This document shows positions 6,888 to 16,967 of a stretch of DNA of 49,243 nucleotides, piece after piece. The DNA is from an uncultured Bacteroidales bacterium (GTDB lineage: Bacteria > Bacteroidota > Bacteroidia > Bacteroidales > Paludibacteraceae). The stretch covers positions 1 through 49,243 of the forward strand of contig CASFUX010000108.1 of assembly GCA_949297975.1 (NCBI GenBank). The letters run 5' to 3'. The notes under the pieces are model-generated. The model made no database searches. It saw only the letters and a program-made list of their open reading frames with translations, and was not told the origin of the DNA. The position numbers and the translations under genes are program-made. Position 1 is the first letter of the stretch. The number at the start of each line of letters is the position of its first letter.

Positions 6888-9800
6888 ATGAAGAAGATTT
6901 ATCTTACATGGGCCTTGTTGTTCGCTGTGTTCAGCTTGGCGGCACAAGGGAAGGTCTTGTTGGACGAAGATTTCGAAAGCGGCTCGACAGGCGAACTCGG
7001 GGACACGCGTTACGAAGACCCCCAGATGCCTGAAGGCTGGACTACGCAGAATCATTACCAGGGACAGGACAACAGATACCGTTGGCACAACCTGTACCAA
7101 AGCAGCGGTGCCATTAGCGGGACGCACAACGCGGCATGCGATGGCATCATGTTTGAAAACGACCAAGAAAGCCAGACGGCCTTCGGTCCGAAGGAAGAAG
7201 TGCTGTTCACCCCCGAGCTGACGCTGGATGACACTTACCAGCTGACGTTCCTGTGGAAGTCCGCCATCGGGGTGTTGAACGATGAAAGCTACACCTTGCA
7301 GGTGCGCGTGGTGGAACAAGGGGCCGACGTGGCCACGGCACCGGTCGTGCTCGACATTGCCGACCAGGAGTCGCTTTACAACAGCGGGGTCACCAACTTC
7401 CCGTGGACGGGCTGGACACCTTATGCGTCGGCCATCGACCTCAGCGCGTGGCAAGGCAAGACGGTGCGCATCGCCTTCGTGCACAAGATGCTGGAGGCAA
7501 CGGCGAACGTTGTTTACATCGACGACGTGAAGGTGGAACAGTTCACGCCTGCCACCACCCCCGTGGCCGAGGTGACGCCTGCCGCCAAGTGCTACTTCGG
7601 CGACGTGTACCTCGGTTCGAAGAAGTATTCGGGGCAGCTCGCCCAGCCGGTACTCTATACGTTGGAGAATACGGGTCTGGACGGCCTGAAAGTGACTGCC
7701 GTCGAATCGTGGTCGCCTGACTTCAGCACCACCATCGAGGTAGGCGAGGTGAACCTGAAGCGGTACGAGACATACCAGTTCCAACTGGTGTACGAACCGA
7801 CGCTGACGGGAGCCTCGACCGACCAGACCGTCACGATAAAGACCAACGGCGGCGACATCACGCTCGAAGTCACGGCGGTGAAGCTGCCTTTGACCGGCGG
7901 TAAAACGTTCGAGGGCTTTGAAAACGGTGTGCCCCCTGTGGGCTGGACGGCTGCCGATTGGATTGCCACGGGGACTGCCTTGGAAGGCGACCTTTCGGCC
8001 TCGTGCCAAGGTTCTATCTTGAATGACTCGGCCTGGCTCGTTACGCCCCAGCTCGACTTTTCAAGCACCGGAGGCACGGCGCAGACCTTGAACTTCACCT
8101 ACTACGAAAACTTCATTTCGGAAACCCTCGAAGAGGCCGATTCCGAATTCAAGGTGGAATTTTCGCAAGACGGTGGCAAGACGTGGACGGAAGTCTTCGC
8201 CAGCGAATCGTCGGACTACAACGCCATGCGCAAGGAACGGGTGACCCTGCCCGCCACTTCCTCGTTCAACTGCTACATCCGCTGGTTGTACCTGAACCCC
8301 GAAATATCTTCCTCGGATTATGCGCCCGAATTGTCCGTGGTGTACCTTGACGAGGTAGTGTTGCCGCCGCTCTTCGGCACCGACCTGCCGCCTGTGGCCT
8401 CGGCCAACCCCTCGCCTGCCGACGGGGCCACCGGGCTGGACAACCGCGACGTGACCCTCGGGTGGGACCGCGTGCTCTTTGCTGACAGCTATAAATTATA
8501 TGTGGGCACGACCGCCGCTGCCAACGAACTGGTCAACGGGCAGGACATGGGCGATGAAAACACCTACGCCTTTGCGGATTATCTGGAATATGCCACCACC
8601 TATTATTGGAAGGTAGTGCCGGTGAACGGCAACGGCGAAGCCTCCGACGTGCCCACGTGGACGTTTACCACCATGGGCGACCCCACCATCACGTCCCTGC
8701 CGTGGAGCGAAAGCTTTGAAGGCGACGTGTTCCCGCCGGCGGGCTGGCGCGTGCTGAGCGACAACGGCTATACCGAATGGGATGTGACCAACGTGGGCGG
8801 ATATGAAGGCGAGCAGGCCGTGTACGTGTCGCCGGTGTATGACGCTGCGGGTTCGGTACTCGAAACGCCCGAAGTAGAACTCCCGGCCGAAGGCGAACAG
8901 CAAATTTCCTTCTACTGGGGCAACCGCGTGGCGGGCAGCCTGCTGGTGGACGAAACGGGGCTGGTGGAAAACACCACGACCGCCTATGACGGCATCGACG
9001 GCAGCTACTTCGAAATAAAGGCCGAGGGCGAAACGGAATGGACGCCGCTGGCTTTGCTGTCGGACAAGACTAACCCCTACTGGGTGCGCGAACGCATACT
9101 GCTGTCCGACTACGCGGGCAAGACCGTGTCCTTCCGCTGGAGGTACGCATGCTCCGACTACTACAAGAGCACGGGCGTGGCACTCGACAATGTGCGCCTG
9201 ACCGCCGCTTCGGCCGAGGCCGTGTCGTTCAACATGGACGGATGGCACATTGGCGAGCAGAACTGCACCTGGCCTATCTCGTCGGGCAACATCTTTACCT
9301 TGCTCAACGACGGCACCCAGCCGCTCACCATCGATAGCGTGGCGTTCGATAACGCCTGCTTCGCCAGCACCCTGGAGGTCGGCACGCAGGTAGGCGCGGG
9401 CAAGGGTGTGCAGTTTGGCATCACCTTCACCCCGGCCGAGCCCGATCAGCAGATTGACGACCAGCTCACCGTGGCCTTCACCAGCGGGTACAAGGCTACT
9501 TTCCCCGTGTCCGTCACCGTGCTCCCGGCCGACGTGATGTATTACAGCTTCGAGCAGGACGAATACGGCACGCTCACCCCGCGCGACTTCACCACCATCG
9601 ATGTGGACAAACGCTCCACCATCGAGCTGACGATGGTGACCTACGCGCACAGGGGCGAGCCGATGGCCTTCGTGGTGCTCAACCGTGACAAGATGGATTG
9701 GCCCGCGCACGAAGCGCACAGCGGCATGCAGTCGCTCGTGGCGTTCGGGGCCAATAGCGAGAAGGTGGACGTGGACGACTGGATTATCAGCAACGCCATG

Positions 9801-10376
9801 ACCGCCACCGAGCAGTCGCAGTTCCGCTTCTTCGCCCGCAACTATGAAACCACTTCCTTGGGCAGCTTGGGCTTCGGCCAGAGCCATGCCAGTGTGTTGG
9901 TGGCCACCGTGCCCTACACGGAGGACAACCTGGAGCAGGTATTTATCGAAGAAATGCCCGCCAAGCAGCTGCCTGCTGACGACACTTGGAGCGAATACAC
10001 CGTGGACCTGAGCGAATATGCCGGCAAGACCATTTACATCGCCGTGCGCCACACGGTGAACGACGGGCTGGCCGCCTTCTTCGACGACTTCTATTTCGAG
10101 CACTTCAGTGCCTTCAACACCACGCCCCCCTCGGGCTTGCAGAGCGTGGCCGGTGACCTGCAAGTGCGCCTCTACCCGAACCCCGCCGCCGACGTGGTGT
10201 GCGTGGAAGGGGTGACCGAGGCCACCATGACCCTCACCTCGCTCTCGGGCGTGGTGATGAAGCGGGAAGCCGTTGCCAACCAGCTCAGCGTGGCCGACCT
10301 GGCCGAAGGCCTCTACCTGCTCACCGTGGAAACGGCGGAAGGCCGCAGCACGCAGCCCATCGTGGTGAAACGGTAG
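6888..10376 (+). CDS. Secreted choice-of-anchor J / cleaved-adhesin-type protein with T9SS tail
   Basis: An 1162-residue exported protein with a signal peptide (about 1-20, ending LAAQG). It contains repeated beta-sandwich modules of the choice-of-anchor J / cleaved-adhesin type, marked by DEDFESG near the start, ENGVPPVGWTAADW, and SFEGDVFPPAGWRVL. A fibronectin-III-like domain (about 500-600, PSPADGATGLDNRDVTLGWD) lies between them. The last 75 residues (RLYPNPAADVV ... GLYLLTVET ... IVVKR) match a type A T9SS sorting domain, which directs export across the outer membrane and surface attachment. No protease motif is visible, so adhesion or scaffolding is inferred. Two related genes follow on the same strand. 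Confidence 0.85.
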   Translation: MKKIYLTWALLFAVFSLAAQGKVLLDEDFESGSTGELGDTRYEDPQMPEGWTTQNHYQGQDNRYRWHNLYQSSGAISGTHNAACDGIMFENDQESQTAFGPKEEVLFTPELTLDDTYQLTFLWKSAIGVLNDESYTLQVRVVEQGADVATAPVVLDIADQESLYNSGVTNFPWTGWTPYASAIDLSAWQGKTVRIAFVHKMLEATANVVYIDDVKVEQFTPATTPVAEVTPAAKCYFGDVYLGSKKYSGQLAQPVLYTLENTGLDGLKVTAVESWSPDFSTTIEVGEVNLKRYETYQFQLVYEPTLTGASTDQTVTIKTNGGDITLEVTAVKLPLTGGKTFEGFENGVPPVGWTAADWIATGTALEGDLSASCQGSILNDSAWLVTPQLDFSSTGGTAQTLNFTYYENFISETLEEADSEFKVEFSQDGGKTWTEVFASESSDYNAMRKERVTLPATSSFNCYIRWLYLNPEISSSDYAPELSVVYLDEVVLPPLFGTDLPPVASANPSPADGATGLDNRDVTLGWDRVLFADSYKLYVGTTAAANELVNGQDMGDENTYAFADYLEYATTYYWKVVPVNGNGEASDVPTWTFTTMGDPTITSLPWSESFEGDVFPPAGWRVLSDNGYTEWDVTNVGGYEGEQAVYVSPVYDAAGSVLETPEVELPAEGEQQISFYWGNRVAGSLLVDETGLVENTTTAYDGIDGSYFEIKAEGETEWTPLALLSDKTNPYWVRERILLSDYAGKTVSFRWRYACSDYYKSTGVALDNVRLTAASAEAVSFNMDGWHIGEQNCTWPISSGNIFTLLNDGTQPLTIDSVAFDNACFASTLEVGTQVGAGKGVQFGITFTPAEPDQQIDDQLTVAFTSGYKATFPVSVTVLPADVMYYSFEQDEYGTLTPRDFTTIDVDKRSTIELTMVTYAHRGEPMAFVVLNRDKMDWPAHEAHSGMQSLVAFGANSEKVDVDDWIISNAMTATEQSQFRFFARNYETTSLGSLGFGQSHASVLVATVPYTEDNLEQVFIEEMPAKQLPADDTWSEYTVDLSEYAGKTIYIAVRHTVNDGLAAFFDDFYFEHFSAFNTTPPSGLQSVAGDLQVRLYPNPAADVVCVEGVTEATMTLTSLSGVVMKREAVANQLSVADLAEGLYLLTVETAEGRSTQPIVVKR

Positions 10377-10382
10377 AACATT

Positions 10383-10423
10383 GAAACCCCCTCGACTCCC
10401 CCTGAGGGGGGAGCTTGCGGGGA
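10383..10423. repeat. CCCCCT/AGGGGG palindromic repeat
   Basis: The sequence CCCCCTCGACTCCCCCTGAGGG and its continuation form a C-run/G-run hairpin directly after the adhesin stop codon. It belongs to the same loose family as the repeats at 31806, 36519, 36580, 36665, 39605 and 40513, and could act as a transcript-end hairpin. Confidence 0.55.
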
Positions 10424-10446
10424 AAGTGCCGGATGCCGGGACTTGG

Positions 10447-10540
10447 GAAATTCCGTTATAACGCGGCCAAATTTCCGTAGGTACGGAAATAAAATTCCGT
10501 TATAACGCAGGAAAATTTCCGCAGGCACGGAATTTTATTG
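10447..10540. repeat. TTCCGT-hairpin element, copy 2
   Basis: A diverged copy with ATTCCGTTATAACG twice and TTTCCGTAGGTACGGAAAT plus GCAGGCACGGAA. It is placed between the first and second adhesin genes. Confidence 0.8.
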
Positions 10541-10915
10541 AACCGCTAAGACCGCAAAGAACGCCAAGGTTCATCCTTTGCGTCCTTTGCGCTCTCTGCG
10601 GTTAATGAAACCGCCGGGTTGTTTTATTGAACCGCTAAGAACGCCAAGACCGCCAAGTTCATCCTTTGCGTCCTTTGCGCTCTTTGCGGTTAATGAAACC
10701 GCCGGGTTGTTTTATTGAACCGCTAAGAATGCCAAGACCGCAAGTTCATCCTTTGCGTCCTTTGCGCTCTCTGCGGTTAATGACACCGCCGGGTTGTTTT
10801 ATTGAACCGCTAAGAATGCCAAGACCGCCAAGTTCATCCTTTGCGTCCTTTGCGCTCTTTGCGGTTAATAAAACCGTTCTCTGCGGTTAATGAAACCGCT
10901 CCTTGCGGTTCAATC
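10537..10915. repeat. Four tandem 87-89 bp units of the AACCGCTAAG family
   Basis: Units start with ATTGAACCGCTAAG at 10537, 10626, 10714 and 10801. Each carries a right arm reading CCTTTGCGC-CTCT/CTTT-GCGGTT, so every unit is itself an inverted repeat. Each is followed by AATGAAACCGCCGGGTTG or a near copy. A degraded fragment continues to about 10915. The array fills most of the 607-bp spacer between two adhesin genes. Spacing is constant and no variable spacers exist, so it is not a CRISPR. Confidence 0.85.
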
Positions 10916-10983
10916 ACATGATAACACTTGGCGTTTTCACGCCTTGGGCTTTTATATATGTTTAATTTCAACATTACAAGATT

Positions 10984-13900
10984 ATGAAGAAGCTATTTAC
11001 TATGATGGCAGCCGCCCTCTTGGCAGGGTGGAGCGCGGGCATGGCCCGTGCGGAGGTAGTGACGAACTACACCGAGAGTTTCGACAACCTCGACGTGAAC
11101 AAACACGACTTCGCCCCCAAGGGATGGGGACATATCGTGGACAGTTATGAAGATTGGTATGAAACCTATTATGTGGAATATGCCAACCCTGCCACGGGCG
11201 GCCAGGATGGCGCGTACCTGCAAGCCGGTTCGCAGACCTTGGGCAGCGGGTATGAGGGCGAGGACGTGTACGACCTGCTGGTAACCCCGGCGGTGACGGG
11301 CGACGTGACGTTCTACGTGAAACTGACGAAGGCGGGCGGCACGTTTACCGTGTACACCTGCACGAAGAACGAGCAGGGCGAATTCTCCCGTGGCGCAGCC
11401 TATGTGGCTGAGGTGCCCGAGTTGAGCACCGATGCCTGGACGCAAGTGACCCTGCCCGCCGTGCCTGCGGGCACGTACCTCGGTTTCCGCCTGGACGAGG
11501 CCGCCATTGACGAATTTGCCGCCGCCTCGGCCGACGTGGTGCTGAAAAGTTCGTTGGAAATCACCGATGTCACCCTTGTGGGCGGTGAAGACGAGCTGTT
11601 GGCCAACGAGCAGAACGCGATATCGTTCACCATCGAGGCCATCGTGCGCAACAATGGCGAGGTGGACCTCACCCCGGGCATGGACAACTACAGCGTGAGC
11701 GTGGTCATCAATAGCCTCGATGACGAATTGGTAACCACCCAGGACATTGCGGTGCCTTTGGCTGTCGGCGCGGAAACCACCCTCACCATCCCCGTCACGT
11801 ACACATTGAATTTGGCGGAAGGGAAAACTGAATTCTACGAAAGCTTCTACGTCAAGGAAAACCTTACCGGCACGAGCGAATTTGTAGACTGGATTACGGG
11901 CATTCCTTATATCGGCATCCTCCAGGCTTGGCAGGCAGGCGAAAGCGGAACGTTGGAAAGCACCGATGTGCTCGACTTCGGCATCGTGCGCGATGCGCCC
12001 TACAGCCTTCTGCTCGAAGTGCGCAACGACGGGGCAAAGCCCATCCGGCTCACCGGGATAGCATTGCCCGAAGGCTTCACCTACAGCCCCGCCCTGCCTC
12101 TCGACTTGCAGCCGGGAGCGGACAAGGATACCATCACCCTCACCCTCGGCACATCCGTGACGGGCGACAGGGGCGGACAGCTCACCCTGACCTGCGATGA
12201 TGGCACGACGTTCGCCGTGAACGTGGCAGGCCTCGTGCTCGATGCGGAAGCCTATTACGAGGACTTCGAGGACGAAACCCTGCCCGCAGGTATGATAGTG
12301 GTCGACAGCTGGAAATTGAGCAAAGACCCATACGAAGCACAGACCGACCAGAACAAGCAGTGGATGGAGCACGGGACATCCAGCAATCCCACGCGGCTCA
12401 TCTTGCCGAAGCTGGTTGTGGCCGAGGGCGGTGAAACGCTTTCGTTCCGTGCCGCCAAGCGTGCCGACAACAGCACGTTGTCCGTGTACTATTCTGCCGA
12501 CAGGCAGCAGTGGACACCGCTTCTCGACCTCGTCAATGAGAACTTTACCGATGACAAGCCTGACGGTGTGTATGGAGGATACGATAACTTCGCCTTCTCC
12601 TGGTTCTCCGTGGACCTGCCCGAGGGCGAATGGTACGTGGCTTTCGAATCGGGGTATGCCCGCTTGGACGACATCTATGGCTGCAAGCTGGCCGAAGTGG
12701 CTCACGACTTGTACCTCACGGGTAGCGAGTTGCCTGCCACCGCCACGGTGAACAGCACGTACACGGCCACCGCATCGGTGCTCAACGTGGCCTCGCAGGC
12801 CGAAGCGGCTGAAAGCTACACCGCCACCCTCTACGTGGACGGGCAGGCCGTGGCCACCGCCGACAATACCACCGAATGGGCGGCAGGCGAAACGCGCACC
12901 TTCACTTTCTCCTACACGCCCCACGCCGCAGGCGCGGTGCAGGCCTACATCGAAGTGGCACTGGCCGATGATTACAAGCTCGCCACTCCCGAAACAACCG
13001 TCAACGTGGCCGAGGAAGTGTTTACCAGCGACTATGTGGTAGGTACGCCTACGGCGGAAGCATTCCAACAGCAAGCTCCATTGAGGACGTACTTTAAAAA
13101 GAGCGCGTCCGAAACCATTTACCCGGCTTCCGTCCTCAGCGGGCTGGAAAGCGGCACGAAGATATTGGGCATTGCCTACAATGGCTATACGGACAGCCGC
13201 TTCCCCGTGGCCACGCACATCAGGGTATGGATGGAGTGCACACAGGATGCCCCGTTTACCGAGACAATTACCGCGCGCAACACGGACGAGATGACGTTGT
13301 TGTACGACAGCGATTATGAACTGCCTAAGGTAGGGTCGGCTGAAGCGACTGCCGAAATCATGCGTTTCGTGTTCACCGAGCCGTTCACTTATACGGGCGG
13401 TAATCTGCGTGTGGTAATCGAGTCCATTAGTGATACCTGGGGGTATTCCTATTTTGAAACGGACCAGTCCGTGTCCAATACGAGCATATGGCGTGGTATA
13501 GATAATGGTAATCTGGCGGATGAAGACTGGGATTTGACAGATCAAGGCATGCCGGTCGTTCGTTTGCAGCTCGAAGCCGAAGCTCCCTCCATCAGCGGTA
13601 AGGTGACCGATGCCGAAACGGGCGAAGCGTTGGCCGGTGCCACGGTAACGTTTACGTCCACCTCGGGCAACGTGCTCTACACCGGCACCACGAATGACGC
13701 GGGCGAGTACAACGTGCCCATCTTCAAGCAGGAGTACTTCATCTACAATGCCACCGTGGTCAAGGAAGGTTACTTGACGCTGGAAAAGGAACGCGCCGTG
13801 ATGTTCTCCCTCGAAAGCGTGGCGGGTGTTGACTTCCAGTTGCAACGCAACAACACCACGGGCTTGCCGTCCGCCGAAGCCGATGGCCTGCTCATCGCCT

Positions 13901-14070
13901 CCTTGCCCGAAGGCCTGCTGGTACAGGCAGCCCACGACACCACCGTGCAGGTGCACGACGTGGCGGGCCGCTTGGTGCGCCGCATGGACGTGCAGGCCGG
14001 GCAAACGTGGATAAGCGACCTCACCCCGGGCCTCTACATCGTGAACGGGCAGAAGGCCGTGGTGCGGTAA
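10984..14070 (+). CDS. Secreted adhesin-like protein with carboxypeptidase-regulatory-like domain and T9SS tail
   Basis: A 1028-residue exported protein with a signal peptide about 1-23 (MARAEV junction). A choice-of-anchor-type module opens the mature protein (YTESFDNLDVNKHDFAPKGWG) and another begins near AYYEDFEDETLPAGM. Ig-like beta-sandwich segments follow (TATASVLNVASQAEAAESYT). A carboxypeptidase-regulatory-like domain (ISGKVTDAETGEALAGATV, about 870-950) precedes the terminal T9SS-type A domain (VQVHDVAGRLVRR ... LTPGLYIVNGQKAVVR). A surface role in binding or scaffolding is inferred. It lies 607 bp after the preceding paralogue and 220 bp before the next, with no clear -7 box in front. 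Confidence 0.82.
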   Translation: MKKLFTMMAAALLAGWSAGMARAEVVTNYTESFDNLDVNKHDFAPKGWGHIVDSYEDWYETYYVEYANPATGGQDGAYLQAGSQTLGSGYEGEDVYDLLVTPAVTGDVTFYVKLTKAGGTFTVYTCTKNEQGEFSRGAAYVAEVPELSTDAWTQVTLPAVPAGTYLGFRLDEAAIDEFAAASADVVLKSSLEITDVTLVGGEDELLANEQNAISFTIEAIVRNNGEVDLTPGMDNYSVSVVINSLDDELVTTQDIAVPLAVGAETTLTIPVTYTLNLAEGKTEFYESFYVKENLTGTSEFVDWITGIPYIGILQAWQAGESGTLESTDVLDFGIVRDAPYSLLLEVRNDGAKPIRLTGIALPEGFTYSPALPLDLQPGADKDTITLTLGTSVTGDRGGQLTLTCDDGTTFAVNVAGLVLDAEAYYEDFEDETLPAGMIVVDSWKLSKDPYEAQTDQNKQWMEHGTSSNPTRLILPKLVVAEGGETLSFRAAKRADNSTLSVYYSADRQQWTPLLDLVNENFTDDKPDGVYGGYDNFAFSWFSVDLPEGEWYVAFESGYARLDDIYGCKLAEVAHDLYLTGSELPATATVNSTYTATASVLNVASQAEAAESYTATLYVDGQAVATADNTTEWAAGETRTFTFSYTPHAAGAVQAYIEVALADDYKLATPETTVNVAEEVFTSDYVVGTPTAEAFQQQAPLRTYFKKSASETIYPASVLSGLESGTKILGIAYNGYTDSRFPVATHIRVWMECTQDAPFTETITARNTDEMTLLYDSDYELPKVGSAEATAEIMRFVFTEPFTYTGGNLRVVIESISDTWGYSYFETDQSVSNTSIWRGIDNGNLADEDWDLTDQGMPVVRLQLEAEAPSISGKVTDAETGEALAGATVTFTSTSGNVLYTGTTNDAGEYNVPIFKQEYFIYNATVVKEGYLTLEKERAVMFSLESVAGVDFQLQRNNTTGLPSAEADGLLIASLPEGLLVQAAHDTTVQVHDVAGRLVRRMDVQAGQTWISDLTPGLYIVNGQKAVVR

Positions 14071-14243
14071 CGATAGCCACTGACTGACGCACACGGGATA
14101 CACGGGTCGGGCAGATTTACCCGGACATCAAAGGGCTTACGGGCAGTATGATGCGGGGCGGTCTGTGCCGTCTGTGTATTCCGTGTGTTGGGTTTTGACC
14201 CTTCCCGCGCCCTTTACGGCCCAGTCGGGAGCATGATATGAAA

Positions 14244-14290
14244 AGACGATTTTACGATTTCACGATTTACCGATTAAACGATTCGACAAG
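14244..14290 (+). repeat. Degenerate short direct repeats in front of a start codon
   Basis: The sequence repeats an ACGATTT/CCGATTA-type heptamer five to six times immediately before the ATG at 14291. Similar degenerate leader repeats occur before the SRPBCC, rmuC, HD and ybeY genes. Confidence 0.6.
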
Positions 14291-16867
14291 ATGAAACAAC
14301 TGAAAACAGGATTGCTGGCCTTGTTGCTGGGCATATGGCTCTGCCCTGCCGGAGCGCAGGGCTTCGAAGAGCACCGGTTGACCGTCAGGGTGGCGACCGA
14401 TGTGCCGGGCGAACAGCTTGCCGGGCAGCCTATCGTGCTGGCTGGCACGTATGGCTTCACCTTCAATGGAGTGCTGGATGACACCGGGCAATGGAGCGGG
14501 GCGGTGTATGCCGACCACTATGTGCTCACCATCGACCGGGCGGGATTCCTGCCTTACGAGGCCGAGTTTGACGTGACGGAGGATATGGCCTGGGACGCGA
14601 AGCTCGCCGAAGCCACCCAAACGCCCTACGCCTTGCAGGGCGAAGTGGTGCATGATGCCGTGACCGGCCGCAACGATGTGCAGCTCACCTGGAACGTGGC
14701 CCCGCCGGTGTTCTTCGATGGCTTCGAGGATTACGCAGACTTCTCCATCAACGAGACGGGCAATGAATGGAACGGCTGGACGGGCATCGACGGCGACCTC
14801 CTCGCCACGGCCATCATCAACGGCACGTATCCCAACATGGGCAAGCGGCAGTATGCCATGGTCATCAATCCCATGGAAGCGGGCGAGCCTGCCTGGTGGT
14901 ACCAGTTCGAGCAACTGCGCCCCTACGAGGGCAAAAAGTACATGGGCTTCTTCCGCACCCAGAGCGGCGAAGCCAACGACGACTGGCTCATCTCGCCGGC
15001 CCTGACGGTGGAAAAGAACAACATCGTGCAGTTCATGGCCAAAGCAGGCAACGTGAACCCCGAGCACTTTGTGGTGGGCATCACCACCGTGACGGACGAC
15101 CCGCAGCCTGCCGACTTCGCCAACCTTACCCCCGGCAATTACGAGACGGCGGACAGCTGGGCCGAATGGCGCACCGTGCAGTACGACCTGGCCCGCTACG
15201 AGGGGCAGACCGTGCGCATCGGCATCCACTACGTGGGCGATGCCAACCGCTACGGCTGCATGATGCTCATGGTGGATAATTTCTACGTGGGGCAGCCCCG
15301 TTACGATGAAATGTCCGCCCGGGCGCGTCGCATCTCGCCCCGCTCGGTGGCCAACCCCAACGAATCGTTCCGCCTGTACGTGGACGGCGAACAGGTGGCC
15401 GAGACGGAGGCCTACACGTATCTGTTCGAGGACTTGGCGGAAGGCACGCACACGCTGGCCGTGGAAGCCGTGTACCGCTCGGGGGTCGTGTCGGAACGCG
15501 CCACGTTGGATGTCGTCCTGAGCAACGACACCTGCTATGCCCTCGCCTTGGACGTGACGACCGACAACGGCGTGTCGCCCGACGGCTTGATGCTCGAAGT
15601 GCTGAACAAGGCCACGGGCGAAGTGGTCGCGGTGGCGGTGGACGGCGGCAAGGCCGAGATGCTGTCGCTGCCACGGGGCGCGTACAGCCTCTCCATCGCG
15701 AACGAATTGTATGAACCGTACAACGAGGAAGTGGTCATGGACGAAGACAAGAGCCTGAAAGCCGCGTTGAAAGAAAAGCGTTTCACCCCCTATAACATCA
15801 CCGCCGACGTGACCGAGGCCGAAGACGGCACCTTCGCAGCCGTGGTGAAGTGGAACCAGGACCTCGGTTTCTACGATAGTTTCGAAGAATACGACGACTT
15901 CGCCACCGCCTTCGGCGAATGGACTTCCCTCGATGTGGACGGACTGCCCGTGTATCCCATTGCGTTGGGCACGGTGGACAATGTTGTTTCGTTCCCCGGT
16001 TCGGGCACGGCCTCTTCCCCGGCGGCCATCCCCCCGATGGTGTTCAACCCCGCCCGTACCCAACCGGCCATGTATCCGAGCGACCCGGCTTCGGCGCCCG
16101 TGTACGGCGACAAGTATGCCATCTTCTTCTCGCCCCAGCAGGCGCAGGCCGACAAGTGGCTGATATCGCCCGAGCTGACCGTGCGCGAAGGATACGTGTG
16201 GCGGTTCTCGCTCAAGGCCTATTTGTCCATATATCCGGAGATGTTCTCCCTCTGCGTGTCCACAGCGGGCACCGACCCTGCCGATTTCACGGAGTTGGAT
16301 CAAATCACGTTGTCGGAAAGCGACTGGATGCAGTACGAAGTGGACCTCGCGGCCTATGCGGGCGAACGGGTCTATCTGGGCTTCCGCTACCGGGCGTATG
16401 ACGGCTTCTTCTCCATGCTCGACGGGGTGTATGTGGGACCGGCCGACGAGGGCGAGGCCGCCGAAGTGGGCGCGGTGCTGCACTACGAGGTGTCGCTCGA
16501 CGGCGGACCGGTGCAGCAGGCCGAAGAGCCGCAGTGCACCTTCGCCGGATTGGCCGAAGGCGAACACACGGTGAGCATCGTGGCCGTGTACGCATCGGGA
16601 CGTTCGGACGAGGCGACCTATACGTTTGAAGTGAAGAAGGAAGCGCACAACGGCATCGGCCAGTTGCAGGCCGACGGCTTGGTGGTGGCCGCCGCGCCGG
16701 GCGAAGTGCGGGTGTGGACGGACGAAGCCGCCATCGCCCTTTACACGCCGGACGGCTGCCTGCTCGAAACTCGCGCCGCCGTGCCGGGAGCCAACGTGTT
16801 TGCCGTCGCGCCTGGCGTGTACCTGGTCAAGGCGGGCAACCGCACCTGCCTGACGGTGGTGCGCTAA
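14291..16867 (+). CDS. Secreted protein with two cleaved-adhesin modules and T9SS tail
   Basis: An 858-residue exported protein with a signal peptide (about 1-23, PAGAQG). Two similar modules each open with a glycine/aromatic motif (FFDGFEDYADF near 140; FYDSFEEYDDF near 525). Each contains a DDWLISPALTV or DKWLISPELTV segment and ends with MMLMVDNFYVGQP or FSMLDGVYVGP. This is the pattern of cleaved-adhesin (gingipain haemagglutinin-type) domains. A beta-sandwich follows each. The final part (VRVWTDEAAIALYTPDGCLL ... APGVYLVKAGN ... VVR) is a T9SS type A-like tail. Haem, matrix or glycan binding is possible but not shown. Confidence 0.83.
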   Translation: MKQLKTGLLALLLGIWLCPAGAQGFEEHRLTVRVATDVPGEQLAGQPIVLAGTYGFTFNGVLDDTGQWSGAVYADHYVLTIDRAGFLPYEAEFDVTEDMAWDAKLAEATQTPYALQGEVVHDAVTGRNDVQLTWNVAPPVFFDGFEDYADFSINETGNEWNGWTGIDGDLLATAIINGTYPNMGKRQYAMVINPMEAGEPAWWYQFEQLRPYEGKKYMGFFRTQSGEANDDWLISPALTVEKNNIVQFMAKAGNVNPEHFVVGITTVTDDPQPADFANLTPGNYETADSWAEWRTVQYDLARYEGQTVRIGIHYVGDANRYGCMMLMVDNFYVGQPRYDEMSARARRISPRSVANPNESFRLYVDGEQVAETEAYTYLFEDLAEGTHTLAVEAVYRSGVVSERATLDVVLSNDTCYALALDVTTDNGVSPDGLMLEVLNKATGEVVAVAVDGGKAEMLSLPRGAYSLSIANELYEPYNEEVVMDEDKSLKAALKEKRFTPYNITADVTEAEDGTFAAVVKWNQDLGFYDSFEEYDDFATAFGEWTSLDVDGLPVYPIALGTVDNVVSFPGSGTASSPAAIPPMVFNPARTQPAMYPSDPASAPVYGDKYAIFFSPQQAQADKWLISPELTVREGYVWRFSLKAYLSIYPEMFSLCVSTAGTDPADFTELDQITLSESDWMQYEVDLAAYAGERVYLGFRYRAYDGFFSMLDGVYVGPADEGEAAEVGAVLHYEVSLDGGPVQQAEEPQCTFAGLAEGEHTVSIVAVYASGRSDEATYTFEVKKEAHNGIGQLQADGLVVAAAPGEVRVWTDEAAIALYTPDGCLLETRAAVPGANVFAVAPGVYLVKAGNRTCLTVVR

Positions 16868-16892
16868 GCCGATACGATAGATGTTTGTCAAT

Positions 16893-16934
16893 AAAGGGGA
16901 TGCGCCTCTCTGCCGAGGGAGGTGCATCCCCTTT
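16893..16934 (+). terminator. Terminator after the third adhesin gene
   Basis: AAAGGGGATGCGCCTC pairs with GAGG..TGCATCCCCTTT. The hairpin sits 25 bp beyond the stop codon with T-rich sequence following. Confidence 0.75.
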
Positions 16935-16967
16935 GCTTGTATTCCGACTGCCCGTCGGGACATCCCC

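Noticed and set aside
10537..10915. Possible CRISPR array
   Set aside because: The repeats are contiguous 87-89 bp units with no variable spacers and no cas genes.
10993..14103. A 1036-codon minus-strand frame opposite the second adhesin gene
   Set aside because: It mirrors the codons of a protein with signal peptide and T9SS tail. Similar antisense frames at 14267-17161, 31536-33794 and 34080-36527 were rejected on the same grounds.
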